DNA of 64,000 nt. Source: an uncultured Marivita sp. (GTDB taxonomy: Bacteria > Pseudomonadota > Alphaproteobacteria > Rhodobacterales > Rhodobacteraceae). A model generated the notes under the pieces. The model did no database searches. It was given only the letters and a program-made list of their open reading frames with translations, and was not told the origin of the DNA. How positions within the stretch are numbered: position 1 is the stretch's first letter; every line of letters starts with the position of its first letter. A program made the position numbers and the translations under genes. The DNA lies in contig NZ_CANKYW010000002.1 of NCBI RefSeq assembly GCF_947488135.1, forward strand, positions 124,001 to 188,000. The letters run 5' to 3'. Of this stretch, positions 50,506 to 58,199 are shown piece after piece.

Positions 50506-51364
50506 GGCTTTTCAATGTCTTGAGTGCTTCATCCAAGGCGGCGAATTCGGGCCGGAAATGATGCGGGATGCTCTGACGCGCCACTTCGAGGCAAATTTTC
50601 GGCGGATGTTGATGCAGATGAGAAACAAAAACCTCCTTGATCGCACGATAGAAATTTATGTCATCATCGGCAGCCGCTTTCACCTTGAGCGCGAACGGTG
50701 CGACCAGACAGTATGCAAGGAAAACGCCAAGAAACGTGCCGACCAAAGCCCCGCCGATCAGTTTGCCCAGCACCTCAGGCGGCTGGTCGATGGACCCCAT
50801 GGTTTTGATCACACCAAGGACCGCCGCAACAATCCCCAATGCCGGCAATCCGTCCGCGATGGATTGCAGACCATGCACCGATTGTTCCAGATGATGCTTG
50901 GTTTCATCGATTTTCTTGTCGAGCAGTTCCTCAACCTGCATCGGGTCGTCATAATTCATCGACGCAGAGCGCAGGGTATCGCAGATGAGATCCAGCGCGG
51001 TGTGGTCTTTGAGCAGTTTCGGAAATTGAGAGAAAATCTCGGAGTCCTGCGGGTTGTCTATATGCGCCTCAAGGCCGACCGGGTTCTTTCTGGCCAGATT
51101 GATTAACTGGTAAAGCACCTGAAGTAGTTGGTTGTAGTCCTCGGCCTTCCACTGACTGCCTTTGAAGACTTTGAGCGTGTCCTTCCCGGTTTGCTTCAAA
51201 GACGCAAACGTGTTGCCTACCGCGAATGCACCGACGGCTGCCCCGCCGATCATCATCATCTCAAAGGGGAGCGATTTCAGAATGATACCCAGTTTGCCGC
51301 CTGCCAGGAGGTAGCCGCCGAAAACCATGATGAACGTAAACGCGATGCCCGCAAGTGCGATCAT
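50498..51364 (-). CDS. motA: Flagellar motor stator protein MotA
   Basis: A 288-residue inner-membrane subunit of the proton-driven stator. It has four hydrophobic segments (AGIAFTFIMVFGGYLLAGG, MMMIGGAAVGAFAVG, LGIVAAVLGVIKTMG, GTFLGVFLAYCLVAPFA) and the large cytoplasmic loop between the second and third with the charged FlG-interacting region. DGLPALGIVAAVLGVIKTM is the usual segment before the pore helices. Partners MotB, encoded at the head of this block. It overlaps the downstream unknown gene by eight bases. Confidence 0.95.
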   Translation of the reverse strand: MIALAGIAFTFIMVFGGYLLAGGKLGIILKSLPFEMMMIGGAAVGAFAVGNTFASLKQTGKDTLKVFKGSQWKAEDYNQLLQVLYQLINLARKNPVGLEAHIDNPQDSEIFSQFPKLLKDHTALDLICDTLRSASMNYDDPMQVEELLDKKIDETKHHLEQSVHGLQSIADGLPALGIVAAVLGVIKTMGSIDQPPEVLGKLIGGALVGTFLGVFLAYCLVAPFALKVKAAADDDINFYRAIKEVFVSHLHQHPPKICLEVARQSIPHHFRPEFAALDEALKTLKSHA

Positions 51365-51398
51365 GTCAGATTGTCCTTTTCAGCTGCGCGCAGCGGTT

Positions 51399-52499
51399 TC
51401 ACATAACCACAAATTCGGCGTGCAAAGCCCCTGCCGCCTTGATGGTCTTTAGAATATCGATGAGGTCATTCGGCGTGATCCCCAGCGCGTTAAGCCCTGT
51501 AATCACGTCAGAAAGCGTTGTTCCGCCGGGCACCTCGGCCAGGGAAACGGCAGGTGCATTCTCGATCTGCGCGCCGGTCCGTGGCACAACGACGGTTTCA
51601 CCTTCGGCAAACGGGTTGGGTTGCACAACCACCGGCTGTTCCTGAACCGTCAGCGTGAGATTGCCCTTGGACACCGCGACGCGCGAGACACGGACGTTTT
51701 CACTGATCACGATGGTTCCGGACCGCTGATCGACGACGACTCTGGCAAGCGTATCGGGTTCAATCCGCAGATTTTCGATCTGGGCCAGAAGATGCGCCGG
51801 AGACCTTTGGCCCGCGGTTGCCAGATCGACAGCAATCGTTCCGGAATCCGACATGTTCGCAATAGGCGCTCCAGCCGCCACATTTATGGCGCGCTCGACC
51901 CTGTACGCTGTGGAAAAATCGGGACTTTTCAGGGCTATTGTCAGATTTTGCATCGTGGAGAAATCAAATGCCACCTCGCGCTCGACGATAGCCCCTGACG
52001 GGATGCTTCCCGCGGTGGGAACGCCTTGAACCGTACGTGCCGCGTCACCTTCAGCAACGACACCGCCAGCGATGATCGATCCCTGGGCGACGGCGTAGAT
52101 TTGGCCATCCGCAGCATTCAGAGGCGTCATGACGAGCGTTCCGCCGCGAAGGCTCGATGCGTCACCTATCGCGGAAACGGTGACGTCGATCCTGCTGCCT
52201 GCGCGCGCAAAGGCGGGAAGCTGGCTTGTTACGATGACCGCCGCCACGTTTTTTGCGCGGAACTGTTCACCCGTCACATTGACGCCGAGACGCTCGAGGA
52301 TATTGGACATCATGTCCTCGGTGAACGGTGAGTTTCGCAGGCCGTCGCCGGTGCCATCCAGACCGACCACAAGACCATACCCGACAAGGTCATTGCCCCG
52401 GACGCCCTCGAAATTGGCCAGATCCTTGAGCCGGACGCCTTGCGCCAAGGTGATCGTCGGAACGAGAAGCAGGATAAGCGCCGACAGAAAAGCTTTCAT
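51399..52499 (-). CDS. flgI: Flagellar P-ring protein FlgI
   Basis: Periplasmic P-ring subunit of 366 residues that bushes the flagellar rod in the peptidoglycan. Signal peptide MKAFLSALILLLVPTITLAQ, then VRLKDLANFEGVRGNDLVGY and GLVVGLDGTGDGL, the strongest family signature. The C-terminal LSDVITGLNALGITPNDLID is also typical. Length is standard. It is coupled to flgL by an ATGA overlap. No flgA or flgH is seen next to it in this window. Confidence 0.96.
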   Translation of the reverse strand: MKAFLSALILLLVPTITLAQGVRLKDLANFEGVRGNDLVGYGLVVGLDGTGDGLRNSPFTEDMMSNILERLGVNVTGEQFRAKNVAAVIVTSQLPAFARAGSRIDVTVSAIGDASSLRGGTLVMTPLNAADGQIYAVAQGSIIAGGVVAEGDAARTVQGVPTAGSIPSGAIVEREVAFDFSTMQNLTIALKSPDFSTAYRVERAINVAAGAPIANMSDSGTIAVDLATAGQRSPAHLLAQIENLRIEPDTLARVVVDQRSGTIVISENVRVSRVAVSKGNLTLTVQEQPVVVQPNPFAEGETVVVPRTGAQIENAPAVSLAEVPGGTTLSDVITGLNALGITPNDLIDILKTIKAAGALHAEFVVM

Positions 52500-53500
52500 C
52501 GCAGATACTCCGCCAACGAAGTTCGGCTTTGACGCGCCGCGATACGGTAGAAGACCTCTAATTGCTGTTGCGCGGCTTCGAATTCGGAGGCTGCTTCGAA
52601 CTGATCGATGCCCAGTAAAGACAGGCGATCAGTGGCGATCCGCGCCTGGTTAGCTTCGGTCATTACTCGCGCGTTTTCGATGATGGACTCCGTCAGGCCA
52701 AGGCTCGCGCGTTCCTCGGTCAATGTGCGGTCGGCTTGCAGAATGTCTGCACGACTTTCACCGAGGAGGCGCGATTGTTCGACGATCGACAGATTCAGCG
52801 CAGGATCGCCCGCCACTGCGGCTTTCGCCAAGCCCTTCAGCAAGTCTTTGACCGTGTCGCCATCCGCCCGCAGGCCGAATGTAGCGGTGTCGTCCTTCGT
52901 GAGTGGGAGAGACATGAACCCCGTGTCCGAGCCCTGATAGGCCGTCGTTTCAAAGCCACCGCCCGGTGTATCGAACCAGGAATCGAGCGCGGCCTGAACA
53001 TCCGCGGCAATGGTGGCGCCGAGGGTCGCTGTGCGCACCAAGGCCAAGAGATCAGCACCATCGGGAAGAGGTTTTGTTTGCGTTGCGGTTCCAGAAAACA
53101 CGTACTTTCCAGCAATTTGCGAATTCAACGCATTGACCGTGTCGATAAAGACCTCGGCCGCGCTGTCCGATATGGTCTTGAGTTCAGCCGGGCTTTGGAG
53201 TTGGGACACCAAGGACAGGTTATCCGTCAACCGTCCCGCCTGATCTTGAATGCGCCCGAGGATCGATTGGGTCGATCCGGCAAACACCGCGGCTTCCGCG
53301 ATACCACGCCGGTGTTGTTCCAGCAGAATTGCTTTCCGGTCCAACAAGGAAACAGCCATCGTCGCTCCTCCCAGATGACGCGCCTTGTCTTTGGCCAGGC
53401 CCGTGGTTGCTGCCTCGGCCGCGCTCTCTGCGCCATTTCTGAGGCTGGTCTGAAACCGACTGGACATCATGAATGCCGCCAAATCGCCAATTGCTCGCAT
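52496..53500 (-). CDS. flgL: Hook-filament junction protein FlgL (HAP3)
   Basis: A 334-residue axial protein joining hook-associated FlgK to the filament. The N-terminal MRAIGDLAAFMMSSRFQTSL segment and the helical C-terminus (LSLLGIDQFEAASEFEAAQQ, QLEVFYRIAARQS) fit the flagellin-like coiled-coil ends. The middle has VFSGTATQTKPLPDG, the VFSG motif usual in FlgL/flagellin D1. Stop overlaps the flgI start (ATGA). It lies 12 bases after flgK. Confidence 0.88.
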   Translation of the reverse strand: MRAIGDLAAFMMSSRFQTSLRNGAESAAEAATTGLAKDKARHLGGATMAVSLLDRKAILLEQHRRGIAEAAVFAGSTQSILGRIQDQAGRLTDNLSLVSQLQSPAELKTISDSAAEVFIDTVNALNSQIAGKYVFSGTATQTKPLPDGADLLALVRTATLGATIAADVQAALDSWFDTPGGGFETTAYQGSDTGFMSLPLTKDDTATFGLRADGDTVKDLLKGLAKAAVAGDPALNLSIVEQSRLLGESRADILQADRTLTEERASLGLTESIIENARVMTEANQARIATDRLSLLGIDQFEAASEFEAAQQQLEVFYRIAARQSRTSLAEYLR

Positions 53501-53512
53501 GGTTTATTCCCT

Positions 53513-54961
53513 TCAAATTCTAAGAAGTTCGGACAGCATGTCGTCGACCACCTGCACCACCCGCGCGTTTGCCGCGTAGGATTTCTCAAGCTCGATCAAC
53601 TTTTGAAGTTCCTGATCGGTATTCACGCCGTCAGAGGCGACCGATTGTCGAACGCTGTCGAGATGCGCGGAGGCATAATTGCGGGCATCGAACGAACGAA
53701 CGCGGTTCGCCGCGGCGTCACTGGACAGGTTTTGAACATATCCGATAAGCGATTGGTCCCCCGACCCAAGCGCAGCGGACCCCGCCGCGATGGGCCGTGT
53801 GATTTGAGTGCGCAATGCTGATAGAAGCGTGGCATTTCCCGCATCCCCTTGCGCCGTCGCATTGATGCCATCGCGCCAACGCCATGGCTCCGAATTGGAG
53901 CTGCTGAGTGCATTGTTCAGAGTGATGCGTCCGGCGAGGCCGATTTCGTTCGTCGGCACGAAAGCCAAACCATTGTCCGTGAAGACGCCCGCATCCCCGG
54001 GGCCGAGTGTCGTGTCCGGGCCGCCGGAACCGAAACGGTGGATCGCCTCGCGTGCAACCCCGTCCAGGCGCGCCTGCGCCTCCGGCACAATCGTGTCACG
54101 TAGAGCGAACTGCGCGGCGAGCGCGCCGCCGTTCATCATGGCTGAACCGGGAACGTCGACCGCCTGGCCGTTGATCTGAAGCCGCGACACCAATCCGTTG
54201 GATGTATTCATATGGGGGAGCACCATAGGGGTCGCGTCGAAGGATAGCTCAACCGCCCTTTCATCCAGAAGTGTGCGTCCTTGCGCCGTGAAAACTGCGA
54301 TCACGCCGCTGTCTCGTTCGACCACGTGCAGCGGAACGAACTCTGACAATTGATCAAGCACGGTGTCGCGTTGATCCATCAGTCCGAGGGAGTCCTGACC
54401 AAGATGTTTGGCCGTCATGATCTGCTTGTTCAGTCCCTCGAGTTGCGACAGGCCGGAGTTCAACGTCCTGACTGCGGTCGCAATTTGCTGGTCAGCACGC
54501 GAGCGTTGGGTCGTCAGACCATCGCTCGCCTCTCGCAGGGCAGAGACAAATCCTTCCGCAGCGAATGACACGGTTTTCAAACGTGTTTCGGATGACGGAT
54601 CGGACGCGGCTGACAGCAATGCCGTTTCCATCCTCGTAAGCTTGTCGGCGATCGACCCAAGTGTATCGACGCTGCCCACCAGTTGCTCGAATTTTGCGTC
54701 GAACGCCGCGAAAGCCGAGCTTGCCGAAAAGTCCGCTGCCGCCAGCCGTTTCTGGTAGGCAAGGATCGGGTCGGATTGACGCGTGACCTGTGCCACGCGC
54801 ACTCCGCCCGAGGATTGGTTGACGTCTGTCGTCAGAACAACCTCTCGGCGGCCATATCCTTCATTCAGCGCATTTGCGATGTTTGCGGAAAGCACGGAGG
54901 TGCCGCGCGCATTGGCGAAAAGCCCGCTCAGCGCGTTGGAAAGGGCGCCGGAGAGACTCAT
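53513..54961 (-). CDS. flgK: Flagellar hook-associated protein FlgK (HAP1)
   Basis: A 482-residue axial protein. The N-terminal rod-type helix LSGALSNALSGLFANARGTS plus VLSANIANALNEGYGRREV is the standard family opening, and the C-terminal EKSYAANARVVQVVDDMLSE the matching end. It is somewhat shorter than enterobacterial FlgK, mainly in the middle. GAAGGAGAACGAC lies just before the ATG. Between flgE and flgL on the same transcript. Confidence 0.94.
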   Translation of the reverse strand: MSLSGALSNALSGLFANARGTSVLSANIANALNEGYGRREVVLTTDVNQSSGGVRVAQVTRQSDPILAYQKRLAAADFSASSAFAAFDAKFEQLVGSVDTLGSIADKLTRMETALLSAASDPSSETRLKTVSFAAEGFVSALREASDGLTTQRSRADQQIATAVRTLNSGLSQLEGLNKQIMTAKHLGQDSLGLMDQRDTVLDQLSEFVPLHVVERDSGVIAVFTAQGRTLLDERAVELSFDATPMVLPHMNTSNGLVSRLQINGQAVDVPGSAMMNGGALAAQFALRDTIVPEAQARLDGVAREAIHRFGSGGPDTTLGPGDAGVFTDNGLAFVPTNEIGLAGRITLNNALSSSNSEPWRWRDGINATAQGDAGNATLLSALRTQITRPIAAGSAALGSGDQSLIGYVQNLSSDAAANRVRSFDARNYASAHLDSVRQSVASDGVNTDQELQKLIELEKSYAANARVVQVVDDMLSELLRI

Positions 54962-54986
54962 GTCGTTCTCCTTCCTGTGTCAGGGG

Positions 54987-56288
54987 TTAGCGTTTGATGT
55001 TGGTGGCTTCTTGAAGCATTTCATCGACAGTCTGGATGACCTTCGCGTTCGATGAATACGCCCGCTGTGTGCGGATCAATTCGGTCAATTCGTTCGCGAT
55101 GTCAGTCGCGGATTCTTCCAGTGCGAAAGACAGAATATCTCCGGTCGATCCGTTACCGGCGTCCCAAAGGAAGAAGCTGCCGCTTTCCGGGGTCGGCATG
55201 TAGAGCTGGCTTCCAGCGGCGGCCATTCCATTCGGGTTCGGAATGTCGACAAGCGGAACCTGATACAATGTGCGCGTGGTCCCAGTGTCGTAGAACGCCG
55301 TCACCAACCCGGTTTCATCGACTTCGACGGACGTCACTTTTCCCACGGGCGCACCATCACGGCTGATATTGAAAGGCGCGAAGATATCGGACAGTTGCGA
55401 GAGACCTTCATTCAGACCGGGACGCCCGATATTGATGTCGATAGGACCGCTGGGCGCGGTAATGGTGAAGACGCCGGTTGCCGGATCATACGGTCCACCC
55501 GAAACGTCGGTCACGCCGAGCAAGGTACCGCCAAGAGTACGCGCATCATCGAATTCCAGGTCGTATTGACCTATCACCGTTGCCGGATCGGCGCTGTCGA
55601 TGACCTCAAGCGACCACTGGTTCGACGTGCCGGTGGCCGGAACCACCGGAGTGAAGGTGAATTCGAGCGTCTGTGCGCGGCCCAGGTTGTCGTAATATTC
55701 AATGGATTGGGTCAGCGGGTCGCCCAGCGCACCGGTTTCTGTTTCCGTGGCCGGCAGGTTGATGCCCAATTCAATCCGGGTGGTCGGTTCACCGCTGAAC
55801 TGATTGACGTTGATACGGACGGGTTCCAAAGCCTCGCTCGTGGCGCGCGGATAGTTCGGGATAGTGCCATCCAGATTCGCGGGCCAACCCAATAGCATCT
55901 GCCCGGATGCGGTGCGCAGGTACCCGTTGGCATCCGTCCGGAACGAACCGGTGGTGGTCAGGAACATCTGCGGCGATTCTGCACCGGCCAGCACCTCGGT
56001 CGCTTGAGCCACAGGCAGGAACCCCCGCCCGCTTACGGCGAGGTCGGTCGAATTAGACGTGGTCGTAATCGCGCTTTCCTGGTCGATATAGCGTTGCGTC
56101 GTGGTGCGTACGCCGCCGGCGGTGTAGGTCCCACCCCCGGACGTGACGACCATGGAATGAAAATTCGCCTCGACCCGTTTGTAACCGGGTGTCTGGGAAT
56201 TGGCGATATTGTCGGAAATCGTTGCCAAGCGGGTTGCGTTGGACGCGAGGCCGACGACGCCCGCGCTAAGTGAAGAGGAAATCGACAT
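54987..56288 (-). CDS. flgE: Flagellar hook protein FlgE
   Basis: A 433-residue hook subunit. N-terminal GLASNATRLATISDNIANSQ then TPGYKRVEANF (the conserved rod/hook motif); DLAVSGRGFLPV marks the next family block; the C-terminal TLIRTQRAYSSNAKVIQTVD-like end (RTQRAYSSNAKVIQTVDEML) closes the coiled-coil. The ATG at 56288 (MSISSSLSAG) has AGAAAGG upstream; an in-frame ATG 11 codons earlier lies within a hairpin and is not preferred. It is preceded by a candidate CtrA site. Confidence 0.94.
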   Translation of the reverse strand: MSISSSLSAGVVGLASNATRLATISDNIANSQTPGYKRVEANFHSMVVTSGGGTYTAGGVRTTTQRYIDQESAITTTSNSTDLAVSGRGFLPVAQATEVLAGAESPQMFLTTTGSFRTDANGYLRTASGQMLLGWPANLDGTIPNYPRATSEALEPVRINVNQFSGEPTTRIELGINLPATETETGALGDPLTQSIEYYDNLGRAQTLEFTFTPVVPATGTSNQWSLEVIDSADPATVIGQYDLEFDDARTLGGTLLGVTDVSGGPYDPATGVFTITAPSGPIDINIGRPGLNEGLSQLSDIFAPFNISRDGAPVGKVTSVEVDETGLVTAFYDTGTTRTLYQVPLVDIPNPNGMAAAGSQLYMPTPESGSFFLWDAGNGSTGDILSFALEESATDIANELTELIRTQRAYSSNAKVIQTVDEMLQEATNIKR

Positions 56289-56300
56289 GAAACGCCTTTC

Positions 56301-56327
56301 TGGTGAGTTGGCTTGTTTCACTCACCA
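56301..56327. repeat. 8-base inverted repeat just upstream of flgE
   Basis: TGGTGAGT (56301-56308) and ACTCACCA (56320-56327) form a perfect dyad around 11 bases, ending 12 bases before the flgE ATG and next to its ribosome-binding site. No T-run follows, so an operator or a translation-control hairpin is more likely than a motB terminator. Confidence 0.42.
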
Positions 56328-56341
56328 ATAGGACGATGGGT

Positions 56342-56356
56342 TTAACGGCAGGCTAA
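56342..56356. promoter_or_regulatory. Candidate CtrA-binding site upstream of flgE
   Basis: TTAA-N7-CTAA (56342-56356; TTAG-N7-TTAA on the minus strand) differs by one base from the alphaproteobacterial CtrA consensus TTAA-N7-TTAA. It lies 54-68 bases before the flgE start, in the spacer after motB. CtrA control of flagellar genes is established for Rhodobacterales in general; binding here is inferred. Confidence 0.42.
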
Positions 56357-56389
56357 CGGATAAAAATTGACCTATTTCGAAACATCATC

Positions 56390-57211
56390 TCAGTACCGAA
56401 GGAAGATAATTTCGATCCTATTGTTGCGATGAGCCATGAGGTTGTCGACGACCGGTTCGCGGTCTCCGTACGCCGTGACGCGGCGCAAACGCTCGGTTTC
56501 AAGGCCATAGCCGGTGAGCAGTTCAGAGACCGCGAAAGCACGATCCGCCGACCAATCCCACACGGGATCCTCGATCCGAACCACCGGCACCTTGGCCACG
56601 TGCCCTGCGATGGCAATCTGGTTCGCCAGCAACTTGCTTGCCTCGCGGACGGCATAGGCAATTTCCATCAGCATCTTGGTCGGTTCTGCGCCGTCGGTGA
56701 ACAGCGGCTCGTCCTCGGTGTCGAAGAATTCGAGGACCAACCCTTCGTCGGTGACTCGCGTCACGACATGGCGGAGCCATTGATCCTCGAGCAGACTTTC
56801 CCCGCCAAGTCCTAGCAGGACATCCTGAACCTCTTTGAAGGCTTCGGCCTGGCGGCTATCGCTGTCGTCCTCGGCCCCGGCCGACGCGTCGCCGGTGGAG
56901 TCGTTCAGAGAGCTCGCGCCGACACCCATGCGCGGAAGGACATCAGCGGCAAACACGCTTTCACCCATAAACATTCCGTCCGAACCGCTGGAAAGTCGGC
57001 TGATCGGGGCGGTTGGACTGAAGTAATCGGCGATGCCTTTGCGTTGCTTTTCGGTGGTCGCGTTCAACAGCCACATCAGCATGAAGAAAGCCATCATTGC
57101 GGTGACGAAATCGGCATACGCCACCTTCCAGGCACCACCATGGTGCCCGCCTTCAACGATTACTTTCTTACGCTTGATGATAACTGGCGCGACATTTCTG
57201 TCAGTCGCCAT
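56390..57211 (-). CDS. motB: Flagellar motor protein MotB
   Basis: A 273-residue stator subunit with a short cytoplasmic N-terminus, one membrane helix containing the proton-binding Asp34 (AWKVAYADFVTAMMAFFMLM) and a periplasmic OmpA-like peptidoglycan-binding domain (VRIEDPVWDWSADRAFAVSE, YGDREPVVDNLMAHRNNRIE). The linker after the helix is longer and more acidic than in enteric MotB. AAGGAG lies upstream of the ATG. It heads the visible flagellar block; motA lies five genes downstream instead of beside it. Confidence 0.94.
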   Translation of the reverse strand: MATDRNVAPVIIKRKKVIVEGGHHGGAWKVAYADFVTAMMAFFMLMWLLNATTEKQRKGIADYFSPTAPISRLSSGSDGMFMGESVFAADVLPRMGVGASSLNDSTGDASAGAEDDSDSRQAEAFKEVQDVLLGLGGESLLEDQWLRHVVTRVTDEGLVLEFFDTEDEPLFTDGAEPTKMLMEIAYAVREASKLLANQIAIAGHVAKVPVVRIEDPVWDWSADRAFAVSELLTGYGLETERLRRVTAYGDREPVVDNLMAHRNNRIEIIFLRY

Positions 57212-57422
57212 TCCCTACACTCCTTACGCCCCGCAGTTGGGATAGCAGTTGGACGTAAACCTTGGCTTAACACTTAAAAATCGAGGTGTTTCGACGAGCC
57301 GCGTTTTCCTCCGAATGGGCGTGATTAATTCGATGCTCTCGCAGTTCATATGCGCCAAGCCAACAAGCGGCTTGAATTATCGAATTCCCGAGACAGCTTT
57401 GAAGGATCGTCAGGAGAGTGCC

Positions 57423-58196
57423 ATGCAAAGATTTCTTGCCACTATCTGTCTGGTTGCCGCGACTGGCCTCTCCGCTCCGGCGCAAGCCGAGATCTTTCAC
57501 CGAGAGACCATCCCGAACTTCCGCGCCGTCAGCATCGCCTATGACGCTTTGGTGTGTGGCATCTGGATTGCGAACGAAAGCAACGAGGTGGTTCTGCTTT
57601 CGACTTTCGGCAAGGAACTCCGAAGGTTTGACACAGGCATGCGCATCGTCCGCAGCCTGACTGTCGAAGACGATGGGCTTCTGATCGCGAACGGTTGGGG
57701 TGCGTTTCGGCGGCTGACCCGCGACGGTCGGCCGATCGATACGCCCTTCCGCCTGAGCGACACGCTCTACGACACCGAAGGCCTGCACCGCGACGCCGAT
57801 GGCAGTTTTCTTGTCGTCGAAGACGATCCGTCGCGGCTGATGCGGATTGCCCCGGATGGTACGGTCCTGATGGAGTTATTCGGCGACAGTTTCGACCCGC
57901 CGATGACGGAACCGCAAGGCGTGACCCGAGATCCGTATTCTGGAAACATCCTGGTTGTGGATGACAATGAAGGTCTGAACAGCCTGTTCGAACTTGCCCC
58001 GGACGGTCGCGTTCTGTCCGTCACGCCGCTGTCCGAATTCGGCCGCGATGCGGAAGGGGTCGCGCTGCAACCGGAAACGGGGACGCTTTATGTGGGCTTC
58101 GACACCGGGCAGGCTTTGGCCATCTTCGACTGGATCCCGAGCGAGATCACCATCGAGACACCCTTGGAGCACGGACCAGATTGCGCATACTCGTGA
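57423..58196 (+). CDS. Secreted beta-propeller-like protein (SdiA-regulated/NHL type)
   Basis: A 257-residue exported protein with signal peptide MQRFLATICLVAATGLSAPA. The mature part shows repeats of strand pairs with Asp/Gly-rich turns (GICIANESNEVVLLS-like NESNEVVLLSTFGKELRRFD, SFLVVEDDPSRLMRIAPDGT, NILVVDDNEGLNSLFELAPD, GTLYVGFDTGQALAIF), the layout of SdiA-regulated, SMP-30 or esterase-like propellers. The ATG at 57423 has AGGAGAG six bases upstream and starts the signal peptide; the open frame continues upstream without a site. Function unknown. It converges on the TRAP gene with three bases between stops. Confidence 0.75.
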   Translation: MQRFLATICLVAATGLSAPAQAEIFHRETIPNFRAVSIAYDALVCGIWIANESNEVVLLSTFGKELRRFDTGMRIVRSLTVEDDGLLIANGWGAFRRLTRDGRPIDTPFRLSDTLYDTEGLHRDADGSFLVVEDDPSRLMRIAPDGTVLMELFGDSFDPPMTEPQGVTRDPYSGNILVVDDNEGLNSLFELAPDGRVLSVTPLSEFGRDAEGVALQPETGTLYVGFDTGQALAIFDWIPSEITIETPLEHGPDCAYS

Positions 58197-58199
58197 CGT

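Noticed and set aside
57241-57290. CtrA site upstream of motB
   Set aside because: The two TTAA elements there are only three bases apart, not seven, so they do not fit the consensus.
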